Positions 7,295-15,627 of a stretch of 36,103 nucleotides of DNA are shown piece after piece. The notes under the pieces were generated by a model. The model was not told the DNA's origin. It saw nothing but the letters and a program-made list of their open reading frames with translations, and did not search any database. Position numbers and translations under genes: made by a program. This DNA is from Hyphomicrobiales bacterium (GTDB lineage Bacteria; Pseudomonadota; Alphaproteobacteria; Rhizobiales; Aestuariivirgaceae): positions 1-36,103 of the forward strand of contig JAAURV010000001.1 in assembly GCA_012032065.1 (NCBI GenBank). The letters run 5' to 3'. Within the stretch, counting starts at the first letter, position 1. Every line of letters starts with the position of its first letter.

Positions 7295-9723
7295 CAAGGA
7301 ATGCGGTCGAGGCGCCGCCCACTGCAAACCGCGTTGTTCGAACGCAAAGGCACTCGCTGGAAGCGCGCGGGAGCGAAGCTGCAAAATTCGCCAAGACGAT
7401 GGCTAATGTTCAATCGTTGAATGGTTCCGTTCGCGGCGGGGCCGAGGACCGATTTCAAGACCTGGAAGCTCGCGTGGGCAAGCCAGCGAACGATGCTTCG
7501 CCGCATGACACCAGCGGCCTCGATCTGCGGTTCGCGCCGCAGCTTGGCCCATTCGCACAGGATGCAGATGCCTTGCCCGATTCCCCGCTTGCTTCGAGCT
7601 TACATAAGCCCGGAGTTGAAGATCGCGCGCGGATGGAGCCGGTGGAACACGATTTCGCCGGCGGCGACCGTCTCTATCTTTCAGTGCCGCGATCCAGCGT
7701 CATGGTTGCAGAGGTACCGGAGTTCGAAGAGCTTTTCGATTCGCGTGCGTCCGAAAAGCAGGCCGTGAAGCACCTGGCGGAGAACGCTTCTCTTCGGTCC
7801 CGCAATTTCGAGATCGAAGATTCAGAACAAGGCGCACTTGTTTCTGATCCATTGGGTGACCTCGCCAATTCCGACGGAACGCCGCGGCGCATAGTCCTGT
7901 TGCCGCCTGTTTCCGAGCAAATTCCGAAACCCAATGTTGCTTCGACGATCGCGGGTGAACTGCCTCGCCATCGGCCTGACACTGGCGGCAAGGTGCCCGC
8001 GCTGCACCCGAACGCGCAATCCGCATCCAGGCCTCAAGCAGAAGACAGGTTTGATCGCATGTCCGTTCGCGTCGAATTCAGCGGAGAGCCAACTCTGGTG
8101 GTAAAGGAGAGCGAGGAAGATGTTGAGTTCACCGGGATGTCTCAGTGGGACGCCGCCAGTAAGCAGCTTCGGCACGAAGCCGCGCCTGGATTGGTTTCGA
8201 CAACTGAGCCCGGTCATGAAGCGGCGCCCGAAAGCGCCGCCGGCCGGGCGGTCAACGAAGACATGGCTCCAACCGAATGGCCTGTTTCAATGCGCTCGGG
8301 AAACTCCGTGCTCACCGCCAACGTTACTTCGACGGTTGCCGGCCGGCTCGTTACCGCTCCAACCGCGGATGATGGAGCCTCGCCGCCGGGCCGCTTGAAG
8401 ATGGAGATGATCTCATCGGCAAGCCAACCGTACGCTAACGAAAGCGCCGATCTGGTTCCAGCTCGCGTGGACTTCGGTGCCATCCCATTCGTCCAGGCGG
8501 AAATGCGCGGAAGCATGCCGGCCTCGAATGTGCAGCTTGGAGATCGCGCTGTAAGCGCATTGGCTACGAGTGATCCGGCGCCGCGCACTGGCTCTGCGGC
8601 CGAGCGGCCTCACGAGATTGCGGCAGAGAGGGTCGCACAAACTCCGGGAATGCCGATGACGACAGATAATCGAGACTTCTCGCCACCTGCATTCGACGCT
8701 CCCGATAGTAAGCCTGCGTCGACGGGGGCAATGGGAACGCACGGCTCTCGCGGATCAACCGATGAGAAAAGCACCGCGGATGCCCCGGCCCCGATCTTGA
8801 CCGGTCCAGAACGCCTGCCGCCGGCCGCTGGTTCGCCGTCGCCTCGATCCGATTGGCCAACTCGCATTCCGATTGTCTTTGGCGTCAGTGTCCCTTCCAG
8901 ACAATCGACAGCGCCGGAAGCATCGCATGTGGTTCATGCCAATGTTTCTGTCGAACCGGAGCAACACGGGTTGCGCGCCGTGAACGCGGAGCGCGCCGAA
9001 AGCGTTGGATCAAGGCGTGACGGGAACGAAAAAAGCTTCCCACTGGCAAGCCGAGAATCTTCGGCCACCGGCAGCAAGGGCAATGCTACGCATGAGGATG
9101 TGCCGCATGATCCTCCAGAGGCCAACGCTTCGGCCATTCCTTCACCCGCGCGGTTCTCGCCGCTTGCTTCGTATGACAGCGCTCAATCGGCCGGCCAAGC
9201 GGCCGGAGGGCATGCGAATGGCGCGCCGTCAAATTCTCTCGGACAAGTATTGCAAACGCTTCAGCTGGAGCTTTCCGCGCTGAAAAAAACCGATAGCTCA
9301 CCGCTTAAACAGTTGAAGATCCGCCTACACCCGGAATCGCTTGGTGAAGTGGACGTCACGCTCAAGAAGAACGGGCGCGGCATCGAGGTTCAGTTGGAGG
9401 CGACGCTGGGCTCGACAGCCTCGGCGTTGCAGGTAGCGAAAGATGAACTCGCATCGGCGCTTGCGGAATTGGGTTTTGATCGCGGCAGCCTTTCGATTGA
9501 AGTGCGAGCAAGTGGGCAGGCCGAGAGCCAGCACGAAACTCTGTCTGGCAGAGATTGGCAGCAGGCCAGGCCGGACATTGATCCACGGAACCTTGCCGAG
9601 CAGCAGAGCGACCGCCGCCGCGAAAGGAAGCTAGATGAGGGCCTTTATGAAGAAGCCGAACGAGGCAGTCCTGCAAATCCTGATGGCCTTGCTTCTCGGA
9701 GCAGGCGCGGCATCTACGTTTAA
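7291..9723 (+). CDS. fliK: FliK (rhizobial MotD), hook-length control protein
   Basis: This 810-residue protein is intact. Residues about 650-743 match the FliK C-terminal domain: a helix (QVLQTLQLELSALKK), then LKIRLHPESLGEVDVTLKKN and IEVQLEATLGSTASALQVAK. That domain switches the export gate from hook to filament substrates. The first ~640 residues are low-complexity, Ala/Pro/Ser/Glu-rich and probably disordered, as expected for a secreted molecular ruler; the protein is long for an alphaproteobacterial FliK. The ATG overlaps the motC stop (ATGA). Its last 89 bases overlap the start of the transglycosylase gene in another frame. This is an unusually long overlap, so either a late indel is hidden here or the overlap is real. 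Confidence 0.88.
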   Translation: MTRNAVEAPPTANRVVRTQRHSLEARGSEAAKFAKTMANVQSLNGSVRGGAEDRFQDLEARVGKPANDASPHDTSGLDLRFAPQLGPFAQDADALPDSPLASSLHKPGVEDRARMEPVEHDFAGGDRLYLSVPRSSVMVAEVPEFEELFDSRASEKQAVKHLAENASLRSRNFEIEDSEQGALVSDPLGDLANSDGTPRRIVLLPPVSEQIPKPNVASTIAGELPRHRPDTGGKVPALHPNAQSASRPQAEDRFDRMSVRVEFSGEPTLVVKESEEDVEFTGMSQWDAASKQLRHEAAPGLVSTTEPGHEAAPESAAGRAVNEDMAPTEWPVSMRSGNSVLTANVTSTVAGRLVTAPTADDGASPPGRLKMEMISSASQPYANESADLVPARVDFGAIPFVQAEMRGSMPASNVQLGDRAVSALATSDPAPRTGSAAERPHEIAAERVAQTPGMPMTTDNRDFSPPAFDAPDSKPASTGAMGTHGSRGSTDEKSTADAPAPILTGPERLPPAAGSPSPRSDWPTRIPIVFGVSVPSRQSTAPEASHVVHANVSVEPEQHGLRAVNAERAESVGSRRDGNEKSFPLASRESSATGSKGNATHEDVPHDPPEANASAIPSPARFSPLASYDSAQSAGQAAGGHANGAPSNSLGQVLQTLQLELSALKKTDSSPLKQLKIRLHPESLGEVDVTLKKNGRGIEVQLEATLGSTASALQVAKDELASALAELGFDRGSLSIEVRASGQAESQHETLSGRDWQQARPDIDPRNLAEQQSDRRRERKLDEGLYEEAERGSPANPDGLASRSRRGIYV

Positions 9724-10242
9724 TTCCGCCCTTGCGGCAGGAACGCCCGGAGATGGCATGTGCGAAAGTCATCTCGAACGGTATTCCAAACAGGAGAACG
9801 TGCCGCTTGGCGTTTTGTACGCGGTCGGATTGACCGAGACCGGAAAGAAGGGCCGCTTGCATCCTTACGCACTCAACATCGAAGGAGAGTCGGTCATCCT
9901 TGGCTCAAAAGCGGAGGCGCTTCGGGCATTCGTCATGGCCAGAAAAAAGGTAAGAAACTGATCGACCTCGGCTGCATGCAGGTTAACCATTACTATCACC
10001 GCAAGAACTTCGACTCCGTCGAAGCCATGCTCGACCCCGAAGCAAACATCCAGTACGCGGCCAAGCTGTTGAAGAAGCTCAAGCAGGACAACGGAAGCTG
10101 GACGATGGCGGTTGCGCTCTACCATGCAAGTCCACGCAACAAGAAGGCGCAGCGGCGGTATGTCTGCGCCGTAATCGGAAATCTTGTGGCGACGGGGTTC
10201 GGTGGATGGACTCAAGATTCCCGTAAATTTTGTGGCCGCTGA
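9635..10242 (+). CDS. Flagellar lytic transglycosylase (SLT domain; frame break)
   Basis: This is a peptidoglycan-cleaving transglycosylase that probably opens the cell wall for the rod. A signal peptide (LQILMALLLGAGAASTFNSALA) is followed by the SLT fold: YAVGLTETGKKG contains the catalytic Glu, LGCMQVNHYYH is the conserved GxMQV block, and YAAKLLKKLK and AVALYHASP follow. The two halves are in different frames. One missing base in the A6 run at 9943-9948 restores about 202 residues. The site is also a canonical A_AAA_AAG slippery heptamer in the correct register for -1 frameshifting. AAAGGAAG before ATG 9635 fixes the start. Rhizobial clusters carry a similar gene between fliK and flgE. 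Confidence 0.82.
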
Positions 10243-10325
10243 GTCACCTCTCGATAGGCTTAACCCAACAGGCTGGTGCAAGCTTCACATGCTAACAAAG
10301 GTTGGATTCTTTTTGGGAGAAACTC
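10243..10325. other. Short gap between the transglycosylase and flgE; no rem/ftcR gene
   Basis: These 83 bases hold a TTAACC half-site (10260-10265) and the strong flgE ribosome binding site (GGAG at 10316-10319). In Sinorhizobium and Brucella the OmpR-type regulator gene rem/ftcR lies at this point. There is no room for it here. Confidence 0.6.
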
Positions 10326-11585
10326 ATGAGTTTGTACGGGGTAATGCGCACCAGCACGTCGGGAATGAACGCGCAAGCTAGCCGAATTTCTGTCGTTGCC
10401 GAGAACGTCGCAAACTCCAACACCACCGGATACAAGGCGTCCCGGATGGAATTCTCGTCTCTGTTCATAGAGAACAACATATCCTCCTACAACTCCGGTT
10501 CGGTCGATGGCAATGTCCGCAACCTGAATTCCGTGCAGGGCACTTTGGCGCCAACCAACTCGACGACCGACCTGGCCCTCAAAGGTGAAGGCTTCTTCGT
10601 CGTCCAGAGCCCGAGCGGACAGAATGTACTGACCCGCGCCGGCAACTTCGTGTCCAATGGCGACGGCGATCTGATTAACGCTGCCGGCTTCACGCTGCTT
10701 GGCTATCCGCTCGTCCCCACGCCAGCGACCATCGTGGTTAACGGCTTCAACGGCCTCGTGCCGGTCAATCTGGGCGAGCTCTCGCTTTCCGCCACGCCCT
10801 CGACCAGCGGCGTGTTCCAGGCAAATCTTCCCTCGGAAGCCGTTGCGGTGGCAGCGGCGGATCTGCCGTCGGCTAACGCTGCAACTGCGACTTTCTCCGC
10901 CAAGTCGTCGATTGTCGCTTATGGAAATCTCGGCGAACAGATGCTGCTCGACGTCTATTTCTCGAAGACGGGACCCAGCACATGGGAAGTCGCGGCATTC
11001 GACCGGAACAACGCAGGACCGACCGGCGGCTTCCCCTATAGTGCAGGTCCACTTTCGACCACGACGCTGTCATTCGACCCGTCCAACGGACAGCTCGCCG
11101 GCGCAAGCCCAACGAACATCACAATTCCGGTCCCGAGCGGAGCAAATCTTACGCTCGATTTTTCGGCCATGTCGCAGTTGGCCGGCCCTTACACCGTTCA
11201 GGCCGCGCAGGTGAACGGCAATGGCGCCAGCTACGTCGATCTTGTGGAAATCTCCAATGACGGAACCGTTTACATTGCGTACGAAGACGGGCGCCGCGAA
11301 GCGGTATTCCGGATTCCTCTAGCCAATGTCGAAAGCCCCGACAATTTGGATTCGCTCACTGGAAATGTGTTTACGGCAACGTCGGAATCGGGACCGATCC
11401 AGGTTGGCTTCGCGGGCGAGGGTGGGCTGGGTGAAATCAAGTCCGGCGCGCTCGAGCAGTCGACTGTCGACCTTGCATCCGAATTCACCGACATGATCGA
11501 TGCCCAACGAAGCTACACGGCGAACTCGAAGGTCTTCCAGACAGGCGCGGAGCTGATGGATGTCCTCGTCAATCTGAAGCGGTGA
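10326..11585 (+). CDS. flgE: FlgE, flagellar hook protein
   Basis: FlgE polymerises into the hook, the flexible joint outside the cell. The 419-residue product has the axial-family N-terminus (SLYGVMRTSTSGMNAQASRI, then VAENVANSNTTGYKA). The middle includes TTDLALKGEGFFVVQSP, and the C-terminal helix contains SEFTDMIDAQRSYTANSKVF and TGAELMDVLVNL. GGAG 6 bases before ATG 10326 decides the start. It is one of the few genes in the run with a real gap and a strong ribosome binding site in front, fitting a product needed in many copies. It is intact, and flgK follows after 21 bases. Confidence 0.96.
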   Translation: MSLYGVMRTSTSGMNAQASRISVVAENVANSNTTGYKASRMEFSSLFIENNISSYNSGSVDGNVRNLNSVQGTLAPTNSTTDLALKGEGFFVVQSPSGQNVLTRAGNFVSNGDGDLINAAGFTLLGYPLVPTPATIVVNGFNGLVPVNLGELSLSATPSTSGVFQANLPSEAVAVAAADLPSANAATATFSAKSSIVAYGNLGEQMLLDVYFSKTGPSTWEVAAFDRNNAGPTGGFPYSAGPLSTTTLSFDPSNGQLAGASPTNITIPVPSGANLTLDFSAMSQLAGPYTVQAAQVNGNGASYVDLVEISNDGTVYIAYEDGRREAVFRIPLANVESPDNLDSLTGNVFTATSESGPIQVGFAGEGGLGEIKSGALEQSTVDLASEFTDMIDAQRSYTANSKVFQTGAELMDVLVNLKR

Positions 11586-11606
11586 CGGTTTGAGAGATGA
11601 CCCTCC

Positions 11607-13078
11607 ATGACCAGCCTGTCCACGGCACTTTCTCAGGCGCTTTCCGGTCTTAGGGTATCCTCGGGCCAAAGCGCGCTTGTGGCCCGGAACATTTCCAGGG
11701 CCAGCGAGGAGGGCTACACCAGAAAGTATGCGGGCCTCGCGACCGAGTTCGACGGCACCGCGCGCATTTCCAGCATCAACAGAAACGCCGAGAGGCGGCT
11801 CACCGATGTTCTGAACTCGTCCACCACGTCCTCCGACGGGCAGAAAATTCTGCTCGATGCGCTCCAGCGATTGCAGCAGACGGTGGGCGATGTTCAGGAC
11901 GACAGTTCGCTCGCCTGGGGCATCAACGAACTGCAGAACAAGCTTCGCACGCTTGAATCGAACCCGGCAAATCAGGCTCTTGCCGCCAGCGCGGTCAGCA
12001 CGGCTGCTGGTCTCGTATCAAGTTTGCACGCGGCATCGGACTCCATCCAATCCCTAAGGACCGACGCGGACACAGGCATCCAGGACTCGGTCGGCAATAT
12101 CAACGCCTATCTGGCGCAGCTTCAAGAACTCAACACGCGCATCGTTCGAACGCCCACAGGTGACGAAAGCCTGGTGGAGACGCTCGACGCGAGAGACCGC
12201 CTGCTGAAATCCCTGTCTTCGGAGATCGGAATCCGGACCGTCACTCAACCGAACAACGGCATTGCGGTCTACACCACCGGCGGCGTGACGTTGTTCAATG
12301 AAACGGCGCGTCAGGTCACGTTCCAAGCCACGCCCAGTCTTGGCCCAGGTTCGCCCGGAAATTCCGTCTATGCCGACGGCGTTGCAATCGTTGGCCCCGG
12401 CGCGCAGATGCAGCCGACACAGGGCAAGATTGCGGCCAATGCGGAGATACGCGACAAGCTTGCGCCTACCTATCAGAGTCAGATCGACGAAATCGCACGC
12501 GGTTTAATTGTCCTCTTCGCCGAGAAAGATGTCTCCGCGACTCCCACTTTGCCCGACGCCACCGGCCTCTTCAGTTACTCTGGGTCGCCGTCCGTTCCGG
12601 GAGCGGCAACAGTCATCCCCGGCTTGGCGCGATCGATATCGCTCAACGCGGCATTCGATCCCGCCAATGGCGGCAATCCATTTCTCCTCAGGGACGGCGG
12701 AGCGAACGGCCTCGCTTACAAGAGCAATGCCACCAATGCGCCGTCATTCCAGGATCGCATCACCGCTCTCATTTCCGCCCTCGACGCGCCGATAGCATTC
12801 TCGGCCAGCACCGGACTTCCCGCGTCCGCCAGCATCAAGCAGCTCGCGCAGAACTCATCCGGCTGGGTCGAGGGGCTTCGCTCGGAGGCGAGCCAGAAGA
12901 GCGACTATCTCAATGCGTTGACGGCCAAGGCAAAGGAGGCGCTCTCCCGGCAACCGGCGTGAACATCGACGACGAAATGGCGGAGATGCTAAATTTGGAG
13001 AGATCCTATCAGGCATCCGCGAAGGTCATCACCATCATCGATCAGATGTTTGCTTCGCTCATAGCGTCTGTGAGGTAA
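11607..13078 (+). CDS. flgK: FlgK, hook-filament junction protein 1 (one frameshift)
   Basis: FlgK sits between hook and filament. The N-terminus (LSTALSQALSGLRVSSGQSA, then VARNISRASEEGYTRKYA) is the axial-protein signature. The C-terminus, NIDDEMAEMLNLERSYQASA followed by KVITIIDQMFASLIASVR, is also diagnostic. The last 38 residues are in a different frame from the rest. One missing base near 12946-12951 (a CCCGG context) restores ...EALSxATGVNIDDE... and about 490 residues ending at 13078. The middle contains FNETARQVTF and GKIAANAEIRDKLAPTYQSQ, typical of rhizobial FlgK. It is followed by flgL after a single base. Confidence 0.93.
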
Positions 13079-13079
13079 C

Positions 13080-14119
13080 ATGAAAATGGATGGCATCTCG
13101 ACACTGAATATTCAGAACGCGCTGCAGTCGTCGTTGAGCAGAAACCAGCGTGCCCTCCTGCGCGCGCAGATCGAATATTCGACGGGACGGCACGAAGATG
13201 TGGGGCTGACTCTCGGCCGGAGCATCTCGACAAGCTTGAGTTTGCGCAGCCAGATTTCAGCCTTCGACAATCTGAAGACCATACACGGCGTGGCGGCCAC
13301 CCGGGCCGAGTTGACGCAGGCGGGGCTCGATCAGCTGACCGATGTCGCCAACACATTCATATCCGCTCTCAGCGGCGCCCGATCCGCGCAGAATGGCCAA
13401 CAGCTGGCCGAAGAAGCTGCGCGAACCGCCTATACCGCAATCTGGCAAGTGCTCGAAACGACCTACGACGGCCAGGCCATCTTTTCGGGCATCAACACCG
13501 GCAATCCCGGCCTGACCCAATATCCCGGCAGCGCCGCCCAGTCGGCCATCGACAACGCATTTCTTTCGGCCTTCGGATTCCTGCCGACTTCGCCGTTGGC
13601 CGTAAACATCACGCCGTCGCAACTTCAGAACCATCTCGATACCAGTTTCCAGCAGGAGTTCCAGGATCCGGACTGGAATGCGAACTGGTCCGCAGCAAGT
13701 ACGGTCACCCCGTTGACGGCGCTCGAAGGCGGCGCCAAGGCGAACCTGTCGGCGACGGCAAATTCCCAAGCCATCCGCGATCTCGTTCAATCGGTCGTGT
13801 CGGTTCTCAGCACGTCGAGCGGACAACTCAGTTCCAGCACGTTTAGCGAACTCACCGATCACGCCATGGCGGGCGCATCCGAAGCCATCCTTGGGATCGC
13901 CAATGAACAAGCCCGCATCGGCATCGGCCAGGAAGAACTCAACCGGTCGACGAGCGCATCGCCAAAAAGTCAGACTTGCTCAAGGCTCGGGTGCAAGAAT
14001 CCGAAGGTGTGGATCAATACGAGGCGGCGATGCGAATGAACCAGCTCATGACCCAGCTTGAGGCGTCCTATGCGATCACGGCCAAAATTTCGAAACTGAC
14101 TTTGGCCGACTACCTGTAG
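13080..14119 (+). CDS. flgL: FlgL, hook-filament junction protein 3 (one frameshift)
   Basis: FlgL is the second junction protein, placed between FlgK and flagellin. The N-terminus ISTLNIQNALQSSLSRNQRA and the block QIEYSTGRHEDVGLTLG resemble flagellin-type D0/D1. The C-terminal helix lies in a second frame: it runs from DERIAKKSDLLKARVQESEG through YEAAMRMNQLMTQLEASYAI to LADYL and a TAG at 14117-14119. One missing base at 13943-13946 (AACCGG) connects the parts into about 346 residues. ATG 13080 or 13086 could be the start; GAGG just before favours a start close to the flgK stop. flaF follows after 15 bases. Confidence 0.93.
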
Positions 14120-14134
14120 CCGAAGAAGGCGCTT

Positions 14135-14494
14135 ATGTATCAACAGTTTTACGACGAGGTCGCGCAAGACGCTTCGGTGAACCTGAAAGCGATCGAGCGC
14201 AGGGGCTTCGAAAGATCGATAGCACTTCTGGAAGGTGCGCAAGCCTCGGGGCCGGGCACGAGGGTGGCCGTCGAAGCGCTGCATTTCACCAGCCGTCTAT
14301 GGAGCTATCTTCTCGAAGACCTTGCGTCGGAAGAAAACGGCCTTCCGCCGGAACTGCGGGCTAAATTGATATCGATCGGTATTTGGATTCTGGAGCGCGC
14401 GGAGGCGATCCGAAAGGGAATTCAGAACGACTTCCAGGCGCTGATCGACATCAACCGCTCGATATTGCTGGGGCTGGAAGATCGGACATGCTGA
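14135..14494 (+). CDS. flaF: FlaF, flagellin synthesis regulator
   Basis: This 119-residue protein matches the FlaF family, restricted to alphaproteobacteria, whose members promote flagellin translation or secretion and work opposite FlbT. Diagnostic stretches are YDEVAQDASVNLKAIERRGF, ALHFTSRLWSYLLEDLA, LPPELRAKLISIGIWILERA and a final INRSILLGL. The gene is intact, of normal length, and overlaps flbT by seven bases. Together with the long flagellin leaders at the start of the window, it suggests that flagellin amounts are set after transcription. Confidence 0.95.
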   Translation: MYQQFYDEVAQDASVNLKAIERRGFERSIALLEGAQASGPGTRVAVEALHFTSRLWSYLLEDLASEENGLPPELRAKLISIGIWILERAEAIRKGIQNDFQALIDINRSILLGLEDRTC

Positions 14495-14904
14495 TCCATC
14501 TCAAGCGCAACGAAAAACTCTACATCAACGGCGCGGTCGTCAGGCTCGACCGGCGAGGAACCATACAGCTGCTGAACGACGCGAACTTTCTCATGGAGAA
14601 CCACATCATGCAGCCGGAAGAGGCCACGACGCCTCTCAAGCAAGTCTACTTTCTGGTGCAACTGATGATCATGGACCCGCAGAATGCGCATCTGATGATG
14701 GAGCTGTTCAAGGTGAATGTAGCTCAGCTCCGCCAGATTACGAACAACGCCGAGCTCTCCGATGCCGTGGAAACATTTGAAGGCAAGGTCCTGAAAGGCG
14801 AGTATTTCGAAAGCATGAAAATCATCAGGCAGAACTTCGCTTTGGAAAACCAAATCGCAGCCGGGGCCAGCCCGGCCGGCGCATCCAGCAAGGTGGCGGC
14901 GTAA
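14488..14904 (+). CDS. flbT: FlbT, flagellin mRNA regulator
   Basis: FlbT binds the 5' leader of flagellin mRNA in Caulobacter and promotes its decay until the hook is complete; in some rhizobia it acts positively. The 138-residue product starts MLIHLKRNEKLYINGAVV, followed by LDRRGTIQLLNDANFLMENH and LKQVYFLVQLMIMDP, all characteristic. The Ala/Ser-rich end (AGASPAGASSKVAA) is probably flexible. The start overlaps the flaF stop, and the end forms TAATG with flgD. It is intact. Confidence 0.95.
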   Translation: MLIHLKRNEKLYINGAVVRLDRRGTIQLLNDANFLMENHIMQPEEATTPLKQVYFLVQLMIMDPQNAHLMMELFKVNVAQLRQITNNAELSDAVETFEGKVLKGEYFESMKIIRQNFALENQIAAGASPAGASSKVAA

Positions 14905-15308
14905 TGATCGTCAACAGTTCAACGGTTTCGGCCACGGCCACAAGCCCGATGAGCGACGCGAAGAAGGCGTCGCTTGATTATGACGCCTTCCTCAAACTTC
15001 TGCTGGCGCAACTCAAGGCCCAGGATCCTACCGATCCCGTGGATCAGAGCCAGACCCTCGCGCAGCTAGCGTCCTTCTCGAATGTCGAACAGACGATTAA
15101 GCTCAACGACAAGCTGAACATGCTCATCGGGCAGATGGGCGCCAGCCAGTCGGTGCAGCTCATAGGCCGCCGGATAGAGTCACTGGCGGATGGCACGGTC
15201 GGAACCGTCGCCGCTGTCGAGATTACGGATGGCGGCGCCGTCGCCGTTTTGGAGGATGGAAAACGCCTGAGCATCTCAGGAGGCGTGCGCGTCAGCTCGA
15301 ATGAATGA
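14904..15308 (+). CDS. flgD: FlgD, hook cap / basal-body rod modification protein
   Basis: FlgD caps the growing hook and lets FlgE subunits insert. The 134-residue product has the conserved N-terminal block LDYDAFLKLLLAQLKAQDPT followed by QSQTLAQLASFSNVEQ. The C-terminal part (SVQLIGRRIESL, then VAAVEITDGGAVAVLEDG) is short; as in other rhizobial FlgD it lacks the full C-terminal tudor/Fn-like domains of enterobacterial FlgD. It overlaps flbT by one base and fliQ by eight bases. Confidence 0.93.
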   Translation: MIVNSSTVSATATSPMSDAKKASLDYDAFLKLLLAQLKAQDPTDPVDQSQTLAQLASFSNVEQTIKLNDKLNMLIGQMGASQSVQLIGRRIESLADGTVGTVAAVEITDGGAVAVLEDGKRLSISGGVRVSSNE

Positions 15309-15567
15309 GACCGACGCCATCGAAATGCTGCAGGCGGCTGTCTGGGCCACATGTTTGGTGGCGGGACCCGTGATTCTACCGGCGATGTTTGTGGGAGTCC
15401 TGGTGGCAATGCTTCAGGCGGTCACACAGATTCAGGAAGGCACGCTGACGTTCCTCCCGAAAATGGCCGTCGCCGTCGTTGCTGCATTCATGGCATCCTC
15501 GCTTATCGGATCGCAACTTGTTCTGCTCACCGAGCGGTCCTACGGGTGGATAGCCTCGGGCTTCTAA
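15301..15567 (+). CDS. fliQ: FliQ, flagellar export gate protein
   Basis: FliQ is a small component of the FliPQR export gate in the inner membrane. The 88-residue product has two membrane helices (WATCLVAGPVILPAMFVGVL and AVAVVAAFMASSLIGSQLVL). Between them is the family motif MLQAVTQIQEGTLTFLPKM. The start overlaps the flgD stop by eight bases. It is intact. flhA follows after 60 bases that contain an imperfect stem (TTGCC/GGCAA near 15579-15600). Confidence 0.96.
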   Translation: MNETDAIEMLQAAVWATCLVAGPVILPAMFVGVLVAMLQAVTQIQEGTLTFLPKMAVAVVAAFMASSLIGSQLVLLTERSYGWIASGF

Positions 15568-15627
15568 AACATTCCCCGTTGCCTTGAAAGTTTCAGGCAA
15601 GCTTAGGCTCCCACACTTGGTGGAATC

